Positions 1-6,911 of a stretch of 15,465 bases of DNA are shown here, in pieces. Numbering within the stretch: the stretch's first letter is position 1; every line of letters begins with the position of its first letter. Location: contig CAZUOY010000042.1 of the NCBI GenBank assembly GCA_964622315.1, forward strand, positions 1 through 15,465. The letters are read 5' to 3'. The stretch comes from JAYFNU01 sp964622315. Lineage in GTDB: Bacteria > Bacillota > Clostridia > Oscillospirales > Ruminococcaceae. The translations under genes were made by a program, and so were the position numbers. The notes below the pieces were generated by a model that worked only from the letters and a program-made list of their open reading frames with translations, made no database searches and was not told the DNA's origin.

Positions 1-288
1 CTTCTTGTTGAGATGGACGGCTTCACAGGAAACGAGGGTGTAATTGTCATGGCGGCGACCAACCGCTCTGATATTCTTGACCACGCCTTACTTCGTCCGG
101 GTCGTTTTGACAGACAGGTATATGTTGGCTATCCCGATTTAAAGGGACGCGAGGAAATTTTGAAGGTACACGCGAGAGGAAAGCCATTAGGACCGAACGT
201 TGACCTTTCCACCATAGCAAAGAGCACCGTAGGCTTTACTGGCGCTGACCTTGAGAACCTTCTAAACGAGGCGGCGCTTTTAGCCGCG
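1..288 (+). CDS. ftsH: FtsH protease, AAA+ domain fragment (5'-truncated, cut by gap)
   Basis: This is the second half of the AAA+ ATPase domain of the ATP-dependent zinc metalloprotease FtsH, which extracts and degrades misfolded membrane proteins and short-lived regulators. The reading frame is open from base 1, so the N-terminal membrane segments and Walker A lie outside the window. Visible landmarks are LLVEMDGF just after Walker B, the second region of homology (ATNRSDILDHALLRPGRFDR, with the paired arginines that act as arginine fingers), and the lid helix GFTGADLENLLNEAALLAA. The family match ends near base 288: FtsH normally continues into a basic stretch such as RRNKK, but here the sequence becomes unrelated and then runs into Ns. 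The remainder of the protein resumes after the gap in a different frame. The identification is secure. The break is almost certainly an assembly fault, not a real pseudogene. Confidence 0.93.
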
Positions 289-348
289 CTGGCGCTTGCC
301 GACGCGCTGGAGCAGTTGGGATGCGACGTGCGGGTACANNNNNNNNNN
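289..348. other. Assembly gap (10 N) with foreign-looking contig end
   Basis: Bases 339-348 are Ns. The roughly 50 bases before them (289-338) do not fit FtsH. By hand count they are 68% G+C (34 of 50), and the FtsH frame on the left (frame 1) does not match the frame on the right (frame 3). After the gap the codons read (A)ILEADIEEA, which in FtsH proteins sits only about five codons after LLAA. Only a few codons should therefore be missing, and the 50 bases look like an erroneous contig end. The gap length is nominal. Confidence 0.85.
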
Positions 349-1124
349 CCATACTCGAAGCGGATATTGAGGAAGCGAGCATAAAGGTTATTGCCGGTCC
401 CGAAAAGAAGTCAAAGGTTGTAAGCGAGGCGGAAAAGAAGCTTACGGCGTTCCACGAAGCGGGTCACGCAATAGCGACCTATTTCGCTACCCCAGATAAA
501 CTCATACACCAAATTTCCATTATCCCTCGCGGAATGGCTGGAGGCTTCACTATGTCACTTCCCGAGGAAGATAGAAGCTTTAAAACAAAGAATGAAATGG
601 TTAATGAGATAGTTACACTTCTTGGCGGACGTGTAGCCGAACAGCTTGTTCTCGATGACGTTTCAACCGGCGCTTCCAATGACCTGTCCCGCGCGACATC
701 AATAGCGCGCGCTATGGTCGCGAAATACGGCTTCTCTGATACGCTGGGCCCTGTTGTTTATGAAGACCACGACGAGGTCTTCCTTGGCCGCGACTTTACT
801 ACCTCCAGGAACTATTCGGAGCATTTCGCAACTGATATAGATTTGGAGATAAAGAAGATTGTCGAGGAAAGCTACAATAAATGCGAGAATATTCTTAAAA
901 AGAACATGAGTCTTCTTAAGAAGGTGGCGAACGCACTTCTTGAAAATGAAAAGCTGGACAGCGACGACTTCAAAAAGCTTGTTGACGGAATAAACAATAA
1001 AAAGACGAAGAACGAAAAGGATTCCTCGACAGACGAAGACTCGACCGTAAAAGACAAATCGATAAAGAAAAGCGTTTCAGTTAAGAAAAAGGTTGCTCCT
1101 AAAGAGGAGAACGATAAGACCTAA
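349..1124 (+). CDS. ftsH: FtsH protease, peptidase domain (3' part, resumes after gap)
   Basis: This is the C-terminal zinc-peptidase half of FtsH. It begins with ILEADIEEASIKVIAGPEK, the linker between AAA+ and protease domains. The zinc-binding catalytic motif HEAGH is encoded at 453-467, and the third zinc ligand is expected to be the aspartate in GASNDL (around 675-692). The conserved segments IPRGMAGGFT, LGGRVAEQ and ARAMVAKYGFSD follow in the usual order. The protein ends with about 40 residues of lysine, glutamate, aspartate and serine-rich tail, which is typically disordered and poorly conserved. The stop codon at 1122-1124 is followed by a strong terminator, so ftsH ends its transcription unit. 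The protein is membrane-anchored with its active site in the cytoplasm. No start codon belongs here: this piece is continuous with the fragment before the N gap in the real gene. Confidence 0.95.
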
Positions 1125-1162
1125 TAAGCTGTCAATATAAACAGCTTTACACACAAAATATT

Positions 1163-1204
1163 GTGTTTTCCGTGTTTAGAAAAGCACGGAAAACACTTTT
1201 TTTT
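1163..1204 (+). terminator. Rho-independent terminator after ftsH
   Basis: There is a perfect 12-bp stem: GTGTTTTCCGTG (1163-1174) pairs with CACGGAAAACAC (1185-1196) around a 10-base loop, followed at once by eight Ts (1197-1204). It lies 38 bp after the ftsH stop codon. Confidence 0.9.
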
Positions 1205-1216
1205 GATTTTTTACTA

Positions 1217-1225
1217 TGTTATAAT
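1217..1225 (+). promoter_or_regulatory. Extended -10 promoter for parE-parC
   Basis: TGTTATAAT (1217-1225) is a perfect extended -10 (TGn then TATAAT). The -35 region is only T-rich, which extended -10 promoters tolerate. A second TATAAT occurs at 1230-1235. The site lies between the ftsH terminator and the parE start at 1281. Confidence 0.6.
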
Positions 1226-1280
1226 GTAATATAATTAATAAGTTATTTTCAATGAGTATTAGCAATCGGGGAGATAGAAA

Positions 1281-3275
1281 GTGGCAAAGAGTAACGTGAA
1301 CGACACACAATATACAAACGAAAGCATTAAATCGCTAAAAGGCGCCGACAGGGTAAGAAAGCGCCCGGCGGTTATTTTCGGTTCCGACGGAATTGAGGGC
1401 TGCGAGCAGTCGGTTTTTGAAATAATATCAAACTCTCTTGACGAAGCTCGCGAGGGCTACGGAGATAGGATTATAATAACAAAATATCTCGACCATTCGG
1501 TTGAGGTTGAGGATTTTGCGCGCGGAATACCCGTTGACTACAACAGTAAAGAAAAAGAATACAACTGGAAGCTTCTCTTTTGTGAGCTTTATGCGGGCGG
1601 AAAATACAATAACCTTATGGGAACCAATTATCAGTATTCGCTCGGCACTAACGGGCTTGGAATGTGCGCTACGCAGTATTCGTCGAGATATATGGATGTC
1701 GAAATATTTCGTGACGGCTATAGATATGAACTTCATTTTGAAAAAGGAAACCCAAAAGGCGAATTAGTAAAAGAGGCGACAACGCGTAAGAAAACGGGAA
1801 GTAAGATTAGATGGCTGCCTGATTTGAATGTTTTTACCGATATCGATATACAAGACGAGTATTTTGAAGAAACACTTAAAAGGCAGTCTGTTGTTAATGC
1901 AGGTATTACGTTTGAATTTAAGAGGGAGATTTCAAAGGATAAATTCGAAACAAAAGTCTTTTATTATGAAAACGGTATAGCCGACTATGTTAACGAATTT
2001 TCCGGTGAGGAAACAATAACTCCCGTGCAGCTTTGGTCAGGCGAAAGAACAGGACGCGACCGTGAAGATATGCCTGATTACAAAGTAAAGATGTCCTTTG
2101 CTGTCTGTTTTTCCAATAAGGTTAACAAGCTTGAATACTACCATAACAGTAGCTGGCTTGAGCACGGCGGTTCACCCGAAAAAGCGGTGAAGCTTGCGTT
2201 TGTAAACCAAATTGACGCGCTAATTAAGGAAAAAAAGCTATATAAAAAGGACGAGACTAAGATTACCTTTGCGGACATTGAGGACTGTCTTGTGCTTGTT
2301 TCCTCCTCCTTTTCAACGGTAACAAGCTATGAGAATCAGACCAAGAAATCAATTACCAACAAATTTATTGCCCAAGCAATGACCGAGTTTTTAAAGCACA
2401 GCTTAGAGATATATTTTATCGAAAACAAGCTGGACGGTGACAAAATTGCCAATCAGGTTTTAATTAACAAGCGCAGTCGTGAAAACGCGGAAAAAACAAG
2501 GCTTAATTTAAAAAAGACACTTCAATCGAACAGTGATTTTACAAACAGAATTAATAAATTCGTCGATTGCAGAACGAAGGACATTGAGCGGCGCGAGGTT
2601 TACATCGTTGAGGGAGACTCGGCGCTCGGTGCATGTAAACAAGGACGCGACGCCGAATTTCAGGCTATAATTCCTGTGCGCGGAAAGATACTTAACTGCC
2701 TGAAAGCTGAGTACGACAAGATATTTAAGAATGAAATCATTACTGACCTTTTGAAGGTGCTTGGCTGTGGCGTTGAAGTGCAGTCGAAAGCGAACAAAGA
2801 CCTGTCGAATTTCAATCTTGAAAATTTGCGTTGGAATAAGGTGATTATCTGTACCGACGCCGACGTTGACGGTTATCAGATAAGAACGCTGATTCTGACG
2901 ATGCTTTTCAGGTTAACACCTACACTTATTAGTGAAGGATATGTCTTCATTGCCGAATCTCCGCTTTTTGAGATAACGACGAAGAATAAAACCTATTTTG
3001 CTTATACAGAACAAGAAAAAGCAGATATCATTTCAAGAATTGAGAAAGAAAAATATACTGTTCAGCGTTCGAAAGGTCTCGGCGAAAACGAGCCTGATAT
3101 GATGTGGATGACAACAATGAATCCTGAAACAAGACGATTAATTCGTGTGACTTCGTCGGAAGCGAAGGCGACATCTGAAATGTTTGACCTGCTTTTGGGC
3201 GATAATCTTTCGGGAAGAAAAGACTACATTGCTCAGCACGGAACGGAATACATGGACGAGTTAGACGTAAGCTGA
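1281..3275 (+). CDS. parE: Type IIA topoisomerase subunit B (topoisomerase IV/gyrase B-like)
   Basis: This is the ATPase and Toprim subunit of a type IIA DNA topoisomerase, 664 residues, the short ParE-like length. The start is GTG with GGGGAGA upstream. The N-terminal GHKL ATPase is visible: FEIISNSLDEA (Glu47 catalytic, Asn51 for magnesium), DFARGIP (78-84) in place of the usual D(N/D)GRGIP, the glycine lid GTNGLGM (122-128), and the QTK lysine loop (353-355). The Toprim domain has EGDSA (444-448), RGKILN (467-472), TDADVDG (525-531) and KGLGE (598-602). The A subunit starts 40 bp downstream with its own GGAGG, so the two form an operon and presumably an A2B2 tetramer. The protein is divergent from ordinary GyrB, and whether it decatenates (topoisomerase IV) or supercoils cannot be told from sequence. 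The parE label is by length, pairing and the partner's lack of a GyrA box. Confidence 0.88.
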   Translation: MAKSNVNDTQYTNESIKSLKGADRVRKRPAVIFGSDGIEGCEQSVFEIISNSLDEAREGYGDRIIITKYLDHSVEVEDFARGIPVDYNSKEKEYNWKLLFCELYAGGKYNNLMGTNYQYSLGTNGLGMCATQYSSRYMDVEIFRDGYRYELHFEKGNPKGELVKEATTRKKTGSKIRWLPDLNVFTDIDIQDEYFEETLKRQSVVNAGITFEFKREISKDKFETKVFYYENGIADYVNEFSGEETITPVQLWSGERTGRDREDMPDYKVKMSFAVCFSNKVNKLEYYHNSSWLEHGGSPEKAVKLAFVNQIDALIKEKKLYKKDETKITFADIEDCLVLVSSSFSTVTSYENQTKKSITNKFIAQAMTEFLKHSLEIYFIENKLDGDKIANQVLINKRSRENAEKTRLNLKKTLQSNSDFTNRINKFVDCRTKDIERREVYIVEGDSALGACKQGRDAEFQAIIPVRGKILNCLKAEYDKIFKNEIITDLLKVLGCGVEVQSKANKDLSNFNLENLRWNKVIICTDADVDGYQIRTLILTMLFRLTPTLISEGYVFIAESPLFEITTKNKTYFAYTEQEKADIISRIEKEKYTVQRSKGLGENEPDMMWMTTMNPETRRLIRVTSSEAKATSEMFDLLLGDNLSGRKDYIAQHGTEYMDELDVS

Positions 3276-3315
3276 ACGGCTTAATTCACAGTGAATAGTA
3301 ACGGAGGAAATCCCT

Positions 3316-5553
3316 TTGGCAAAAAAGAGTGAAAAAGAAATAAAGAAAACGGGAATGGTAGAGGGCGTAGAAATAGCCGGCGCTGGAGAAATGGTAGAAA
3401 CCACGATAGTTGACACTATACGTGAAAACTATATGCCTTATGCTATGAGCGTTATCGTTTCCCGTGCGCTGCCTGAAATAGACGGCTTTAAGCCCTCTCA
3501 CAGAAAGCTGTTATATACTATGTTCCTTATGGGGCTGCTTAACGGCGCAAGGACAAAGTCAGCAAATGTCGTCGGTCAGACTATGAAGCTGAATCCGCAC
3601 GGCGATATGGCAATATACGAAACAATGGTGCGCCTTTCACGGGGAAACGAGACGCTTTTGCATGCATATGTTGATTCGAAGGGTAACTTCGGTAAAAGCT
3701 ACAGCCGAGACATGGCTTTCGCCGCGCCAAGATATACTGAGGTTAAGCTGACCGAAATATGCAGTCAGTTGTTTTCTGATATAAACAAGGATACAGTTGA
3801 TTTCGTAGATAATTACGACAACACGATGAAGGAGCCGACTCTTTTTCCAGCTACCTTCCCGACTATATTAGTGAACTCCAATATCGGCATTGCCGTAGGA
3901 ATGGCGAGCGCCATATGTCCGTTCAATCTTGCCGAAGTATGCGAGACGACGGTAGCATTAATAAAGAACCCAAACCATGATATTACAACAACACTCAAAG
4001 CGCCTGATTTTCCCGGCGGATGTGATTTAATATACGACGAAGCGGCGACAAGAGAGATATACGAAACGGGGCGCGGCTCTTTCAAGCTTCGTTCAAAGTG
4101 GGAATTCATAAAGAACGGAAACAGAATTGAGATAACGGAAATCCCACCGTCCACGACGATAGAAGCGATAATGGACAAGCTTACCGAGCTTGTTAAGACC
4201 GGCAAGGTTAAAGAGCTTGCCGATATGCGTGATGAGACCGACCTGAAAGGCTTAAGATTGACCCTTGATTTAAAGAGAGGCACCGACGCTGAAAAGCTTA
4301 TGAATAAGCTTTTCAAAATGACGCCGCTTGAGGACAGCTTTTCCTGCAACTTCACGGTCTTAATTAACGGCGCGCCGAGGCTAATGGGTGTTCGCGAAAT
4401 ACTGAAGGAGTGGACAAGCTTCAGACGTTCTTGCGTTAAAAGGCGAACTTCATTTGAATTAAAGGGAAAAGAAGACAGACTTCATCTTCTTGAGGGACTT
4501 GCGGCTCTTTTGCTTGATATTGATAAAGCAATTAAGATTATTCGTGAGACAAAAGAGGAGAAAGAGGTTGTTCCAAACCTTATGATTGGTTTCGCTATAG
4601 ATGAAATCCAAGCGAATTATATTGCTGAAATTAAACTGCGCCACCTGAATAGGGAATACATCACAAACCGTATTGAGGAGCGAGAGAGCCTTAAACAAGA
4701 CATTGCGGAGCTGAAAGAGGTGCTCGGCAATGATAAGCTTGTAGATAAGGTTATAATGCAAGAGCAAGCCGAGGTAGCAAAAAGGTTTGTTCAACCGAGA
4801 AGAACAAGGATAATCTACGAAGCGGTCGAAACATATGTTGAGGAAGAAGAAACAATTCCTGATTATGCGGTAAACATTTTCTTTACTAAGGAGGGCTATT
4901 TTAAGAAGATAACACCGTTATCCCTTCGTATGGGAGGCGAACATAAGCTCAAAGAAGGCGATGAAATCATCTTCACCGCCGAATGTAAAAACGACGTTAA
5001 TTTAATCTTTCTTACCAACCAAAGAAACGCCTACAAGTGCCGCGCCGCAGATTTTGACGAATGTAAGGCGAGTGTTATAGGTGATTACGTTGCGAATAAG
5101 CTAAACATGGACGAGACGGAAATACCGATAGCAATGCTTATGACCGACGACTATAAAGGAAATGTTCTGTATTTCTATGAGAACGGAAAGGTTGCAAAGA
5201 TTCCGCTCTCTCAGTTTGAAACAAAATTAAACAGAAAGCGTTTAATGAAAGCGTTTTGTGAAAAGAGTGAGCTTGTTGCCGCGATAGGCGTTACCGAAGA
5301 CAGGGAATTTGCGGTTTTTTCAACGGCGGGAAGAATGCTTCTTGTCAACAGCGCACTTGTTCCGATAAAACAGGCTAAGGACACTTTGGGCGTAAATGTT
5401 ATGACTCTTAAGAAAGGTCAAAAGATTGCTAAAATTGCTGAAGCTTTGGAATTGGAATTGGATTCACCCCACCGCTATAGGACACGGAATCTTCCAGCCG
5501 CGGGCGCAATTGTCCGCGAGGAGGATATAGCTGAACAGCTTTCGCTTTTATAG
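3316..5553 (+). CDS. parC: Type IIA topoisomerase subunit A (topoisomerase IV/gyrase A-like)
   Basis: This is the DNA-cleaving subunit partnered with the gene just upstream, 745 residues. The start is TTG, chosen because GGAGGA (3303-3308) sits 7 bases before it and the conserved IRENYMPYAMSVIVSRALPEIDGFKP begins about 35 residues in. The winged-helix domain contains KLNPHGDMAIYE (91-102) and the catalytic tyrosine in AAPRYTE (Arg139, Tyr140). A tower and coiled-coil region follows (charged helices around residues 440-490), then a C-terminal beta-propeller-like region with repeats such as VLYFYENGKVAKIPLS. I find no GyrA box (QRRGGRG-like), which favours topoisomerase IV activity over supercoiling. 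In the quinolone-determining region the usual Ser is Met98 and the usual acidic helix residue is Glu102. The extreme C-terminus looks truncated relative to GyrA, but the reading frame is intact. Confidence 0.88.
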   Translation: MAKKSEKEIKKTGMVEGVEIAGAGEMVETTIVDTIRENYMPYAMSVIVSRALPEIDGFKPSHRKLLYTMFLMGLLNGARTKSANVVGQTMKLNPHGDMAIYETMVRLSRGNETLLHAYVDSKGNFGKSYSRDMAFAAPRYTEVKLTEICSQLFSDINKDTVDFVDNYDNTMKEPTLFPATFPTILVNSNIGIAVGMASAICPFNLAEVCETTVALIKNPNHDITTTLKAPDFPGGCDLIYDEAATREIYETGRGSFKLRSKWEFIKNGNRIEITEIPPSTTIEAIMDKLTELVKTGKVKELADMRDETDLKGLRLTLDLKRGTDAEKLMNKLFKMTPLEDSFSCNFTVLINGAPRLMGVREILKEWTSFRRSCVKRRTSFELKGKEDRLHLLEGLAALLLDIDKAIKIIRETKEEKEVVPNLMIGFAIDEIQANYIAEIKLRHLNREYITNRIEERESLKQDIAELKEVLGNDKLVDKVIMQEQAEVAKRFVQPRRTRIIYEAVETYVEEEETIPDYAVNIFFTKEGYFKKITPLSLRMGGEHKLKEGDEIIFTAECKNDVNLIFLTNQRNAYKCRAADFDECKASVIGDYVANKLNMDETEIPIAMLMTDDYKGNVLYFYENGKVAKIPLSQFETKLNRKRLMKAFCEKSELVAAIGVTEDREFAVFSTAGRMLLVNSALVPIKQAKDTLGVNVMTLKKGQKIAKIAEALELELDSPHRYRTRNLPAAGAIVREEDIAEQLSLL

Positions 5554-5582
5554 TTGATTTTTGAATTATTATGTGATATTAT
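5554..5582 (+). promoter_or_regulatory. Probable promoter for secG
   Basis: TTGATT (5554-5559), a 17-base spacer, and TATTAT (5577-5582) preceded by TGA, giving an extended -10. It lies in the 65-bp gap between parC and secG, where no terminator is visible, so secG could be read both from this site and from the topoisomerase operon. Confidence 0.5.
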
Positions 5583-5618
5583 TAGCTTTGTTGCACTGAT
5601 ATTTGGAGGAAGATATTA

Positions 5619-5948
5619 ATGAAAACACTTGAAATTATTGCTGGAGCGACCCTGCTGCTTACAAGCATTCTTATAGTTCTCGCTGTTATGCTTCAAAGCG
5701 GAAAAGGCGATGGTCTTTCCGGTGCTATTATGGGCGGAGCCGCCGGCGGACGTGAAAAGGGTAAGGAATCCGATAAAAAGCTTGCGAAAATCACGAAGGT
5801 ACTTGCTATAGTATTTTTCATAGTGACGCTCGCGGTCAATATTGTTTCGCTTTCTACAAAAGCCACAGTTGAAGACCCTGATAAGGTAATTAACGATATC
5901 CTTTCGTCTGTAGATAACGGTTCTGATGAAAACGCAGACGCCGAATAG
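5619..5948 (+). CDS. secG: Protein translocase subunit SecG
   Basis: SecG is the small accessory subunit of the SecYEG protein-conducting channel in the cytoplasmic membrane and aids SecA-driven export. The 109-residue product has the family layout: transmembrane helix 1 (about residues 4-24), the conserved cytoplasmic loop beginning LQSGKGDGLSGAI with a glycine-rich stretch (GGAAGG), a basic segment, then transmembrane helix 2 (about 61-79). The acidic C-terminal tail beyond residue 85 is longer than in many SecG proteins. GGAGGA (5605-5610) sits 8 bases before ATG. A terminator follows directly, so secG ends the transcription unit. The identification is secure. Confidence 0.93.
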   Translation: MKTLEIIAGATLLLTSILIVLAVMLQSGKGDGLSGAIMGGAAGGREKGKESDKKLAKITKVLAIVFFIVTLAVNIVSLSTKATVEDPDKVINDILSSVDNGSDENADAE

Positions 5949-5970
5949 CCAAATAGTATTTATTATTGAG

Positions 5971-5998
5971 AAAGCCGAGGGCGTCAGCCCTCGGCTTT
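5971..5998 (+). terminator. Hairpin terminator after secG
   Basis: There is a perfect 12-bp GC-rich stem: AAAGCCGAGGGC (5971-5982) and GCCCTCGGCTTT (5987-5998) with a GTCA loop. The downstream T-tract is weak and mixed (TTTAATATTTCTTCT). It lies 22 bp after the secG stop. Confidence 0.8.
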
Positions 5999-6043
5999 AA
6001 TATTTCTTCTGATTTATTCATATAGATTAATCGGGGGATTAAT

Positions 6044-6292
6044 ATGAGGATTATATTCTTAGCGGCGTTTGCATTTATCTTGTTTTTATATGTTAAACAC
6101 TTTTCAAAAAATAATAAGCCTTTTGCGGGTGCTCTAAAATCTTCGCTGTGCGGCGTTGCTTCTTTTATGGCTGTTAACTGTCTGGCATCTTTTACTGGCG
6201 TGTCTTTGGCAGTTAATTATTTTACTGTGGCATTTACAGCGCTTCTTGGTATACCGGGAACAATAGCTATTCTACTTATCAAATTACTGTAA
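6044..6292 (+). CDS. bofA: BofA-family pro-sigma-K processing inhibitor-like membrane protein
   Basis: This is an 82-residue, almost entirely hydrophobic protein. Helix 1 spans about residues 2-17, followed by a short basic loop (KHFSKNNKP), and two further hydrophobic segments from about 30 to 80. The C-terminal signature GIPGTIAILLIKLL matches the BofA family, where GIPG followed by a hydrophobic run and a lysine is the hallmark. In Bacillus subtilis BofA holds the SpoIVFB protease inactive in the outer forespore membrane until sigma-K is needed. In many Clostridia a BofA homologue is kept without an obvious SpoIVFB, so the role here is uncertain. GGGGGA (6033-6038) precedes the ATG. The gene stands alone between two terminators, and a possible sigma-E-like promoter lies upstream. 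Function is inferred from family signature only. Confidence 0.7.
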   Translation: MRIIFLAAFAFILFLYVKHFSKNNKPFAGALKSSLCGVASFMAVNCLASFTGVSLAVNYFTVAFTALLGIPGTIAILLIKLL

Positions 6293-6336
6293 CTGTGTCC
6301 GAATCTAAGAACAGGGTGAATAATAGCCAAGAAAAT

Positions 6337-6367
6337 AAAAGAGGAACGGATTTGCCGTTCCTCTTTT
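6337..6367. terminator. Bidirectional terminator between bofA and rnpB
   Basis: There is a perfect 13-bp stem: AAAAGAGGAACGG (6337-6349) and CCGTTCCTCTTTT (6355-6367) with a 5-base loop. It ends in Ts on both strands and sits between the converging bofA (+) and rnpB (-) genes, 9 bp beyond the rnpB 3' end. Confidence 0.85.
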
Positions 6368-6376
6368 ACATATAAC

Positions 6377-6704
6377 GCAAGTCGGTCTATAAGCCGAGTT
6401 CTGTCTTAGATGACAATCTATCTCGACCGCATGTCGCCATACGGCTCAAGCCACTCCTAAAGACACGCCGGGCAAGCGATAGTCTTTGTCGGTGTTGCTC
6501 CGAATAGGGTTTACATGGCCGCACAGTCGCCTGTGCGCCGGTGAGCTCTTACCTCGCCTTTCCACCCTTACCCGAATAATCGGGCGGTATATCTCTGTTG
6601 CACTCTCCCTGAGGTCACCCTCGGCTGTCGTTAACAGCTATTCTGCCCTGTGGAGCTCGGACTTTCCTCACACCTTTCGGTGCGCTGACATCCGGCCGAC
6701 TTGC
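6377..6704 (-). ncRNA. rnpB: RNase P RNA, probably type A
   Basis: This is the catalytic RNA of ribonuclease P, which matures the 5' ends of tRNAs. Read on the - strand it has the universal core: GAGGAAAGTCC (6669-6659), then AGGGTGGAAAGGCGAGGTAAGAGC, which has the layout of type A molecules, and near the 3' end ACAGAACTCGGCTTA (6404-6390). The termini pair: GCAAGTCGG on the + strand at 6377-6385 is complementary to CCGACTTGC at about 6694-6704, forming helix P1. The resulting length, about 328 nt, is normal. It has its own promoter on the right and the shared terminator on the left. Type A is usual in Clostridia (type B is confined mainly to Bacilli). Ends are set by P1 pairing and could be off by a few bases. 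Confidence 0.95.
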
Positions 6705-6710
6705 TAAAAG

Positions 6711-6719
6711 ATTATATCA
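6711..6719 (-). promoter_or_regulatory. Extended -10 promoter of rnpB
   Basis: On the - strand the sequence reads TGATATAAT (6719-6711), a perfect extended -10, seven bases before the predicted RNA 5' end at 6704. The -35 region is weak (GTTGTT-like). Confidence 0.65.
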
Positions 6720-6850
6720 CAAAATGAATTAAAACAACAGCTCAATTCAAGCGTTTTATCAATTTAGCACTTAAAAGCGTCAAAAGCAATTAAAGATTTT
6801 GTATAAACAACAAAAATGTTATTAAAAGTCAAAAAAGAGACAAAAAAACA

Positions 6851-6879
6851 TTGCAATTGCAAAACGCAAGAAATATAAT
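6851..6879 (+). promoter_or_regulatory. gdhA promoter with overlapping palindrome
   Basis: TTGCAA (6851-6856), a 17-base spacer, then TATAAT (6874-6879). The -35 box is the first half of the perfect 12-bp palindrome TTGCAATTGCAA (6851-6862), a plausible operator. The region upstream (6720-6850) is very A-rich, as in UP elements. I see no gene in 6717-6911. Confidence 0.65.
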
Positions 6880-6911
6880 TAAGTATACTTTATGAAAGAG
6901 AGTGAGCAAAA

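Noticed and set aside
321..348. ATG at 321 as the start of a separate protease gene
   Set aside because: The ATG lies in the foreign contig end. The protease half is the continuation of ftsH and has no start of its own here.
13..384. ORF that reads from FtsH through the N gap to a stop at 384
   Set aside because: After base 288 it translates foreign sequence, Ns and then ftsH out of frame. It is an artefact of the assembly gap.
3813..4355. 180-codon open frame on the - strand
   Set aside because: It is antisense to the conserved A-subunit coding region, lacks a ribosome site and reads like a low-complexity shadow.
6486..6707. Open frame of 73 codons on the + strand
   Set aside because: It lies antisense over the RNase P RNA, whose conserved core and terminal helix explain the sequence fully. 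There is no ribosome site.
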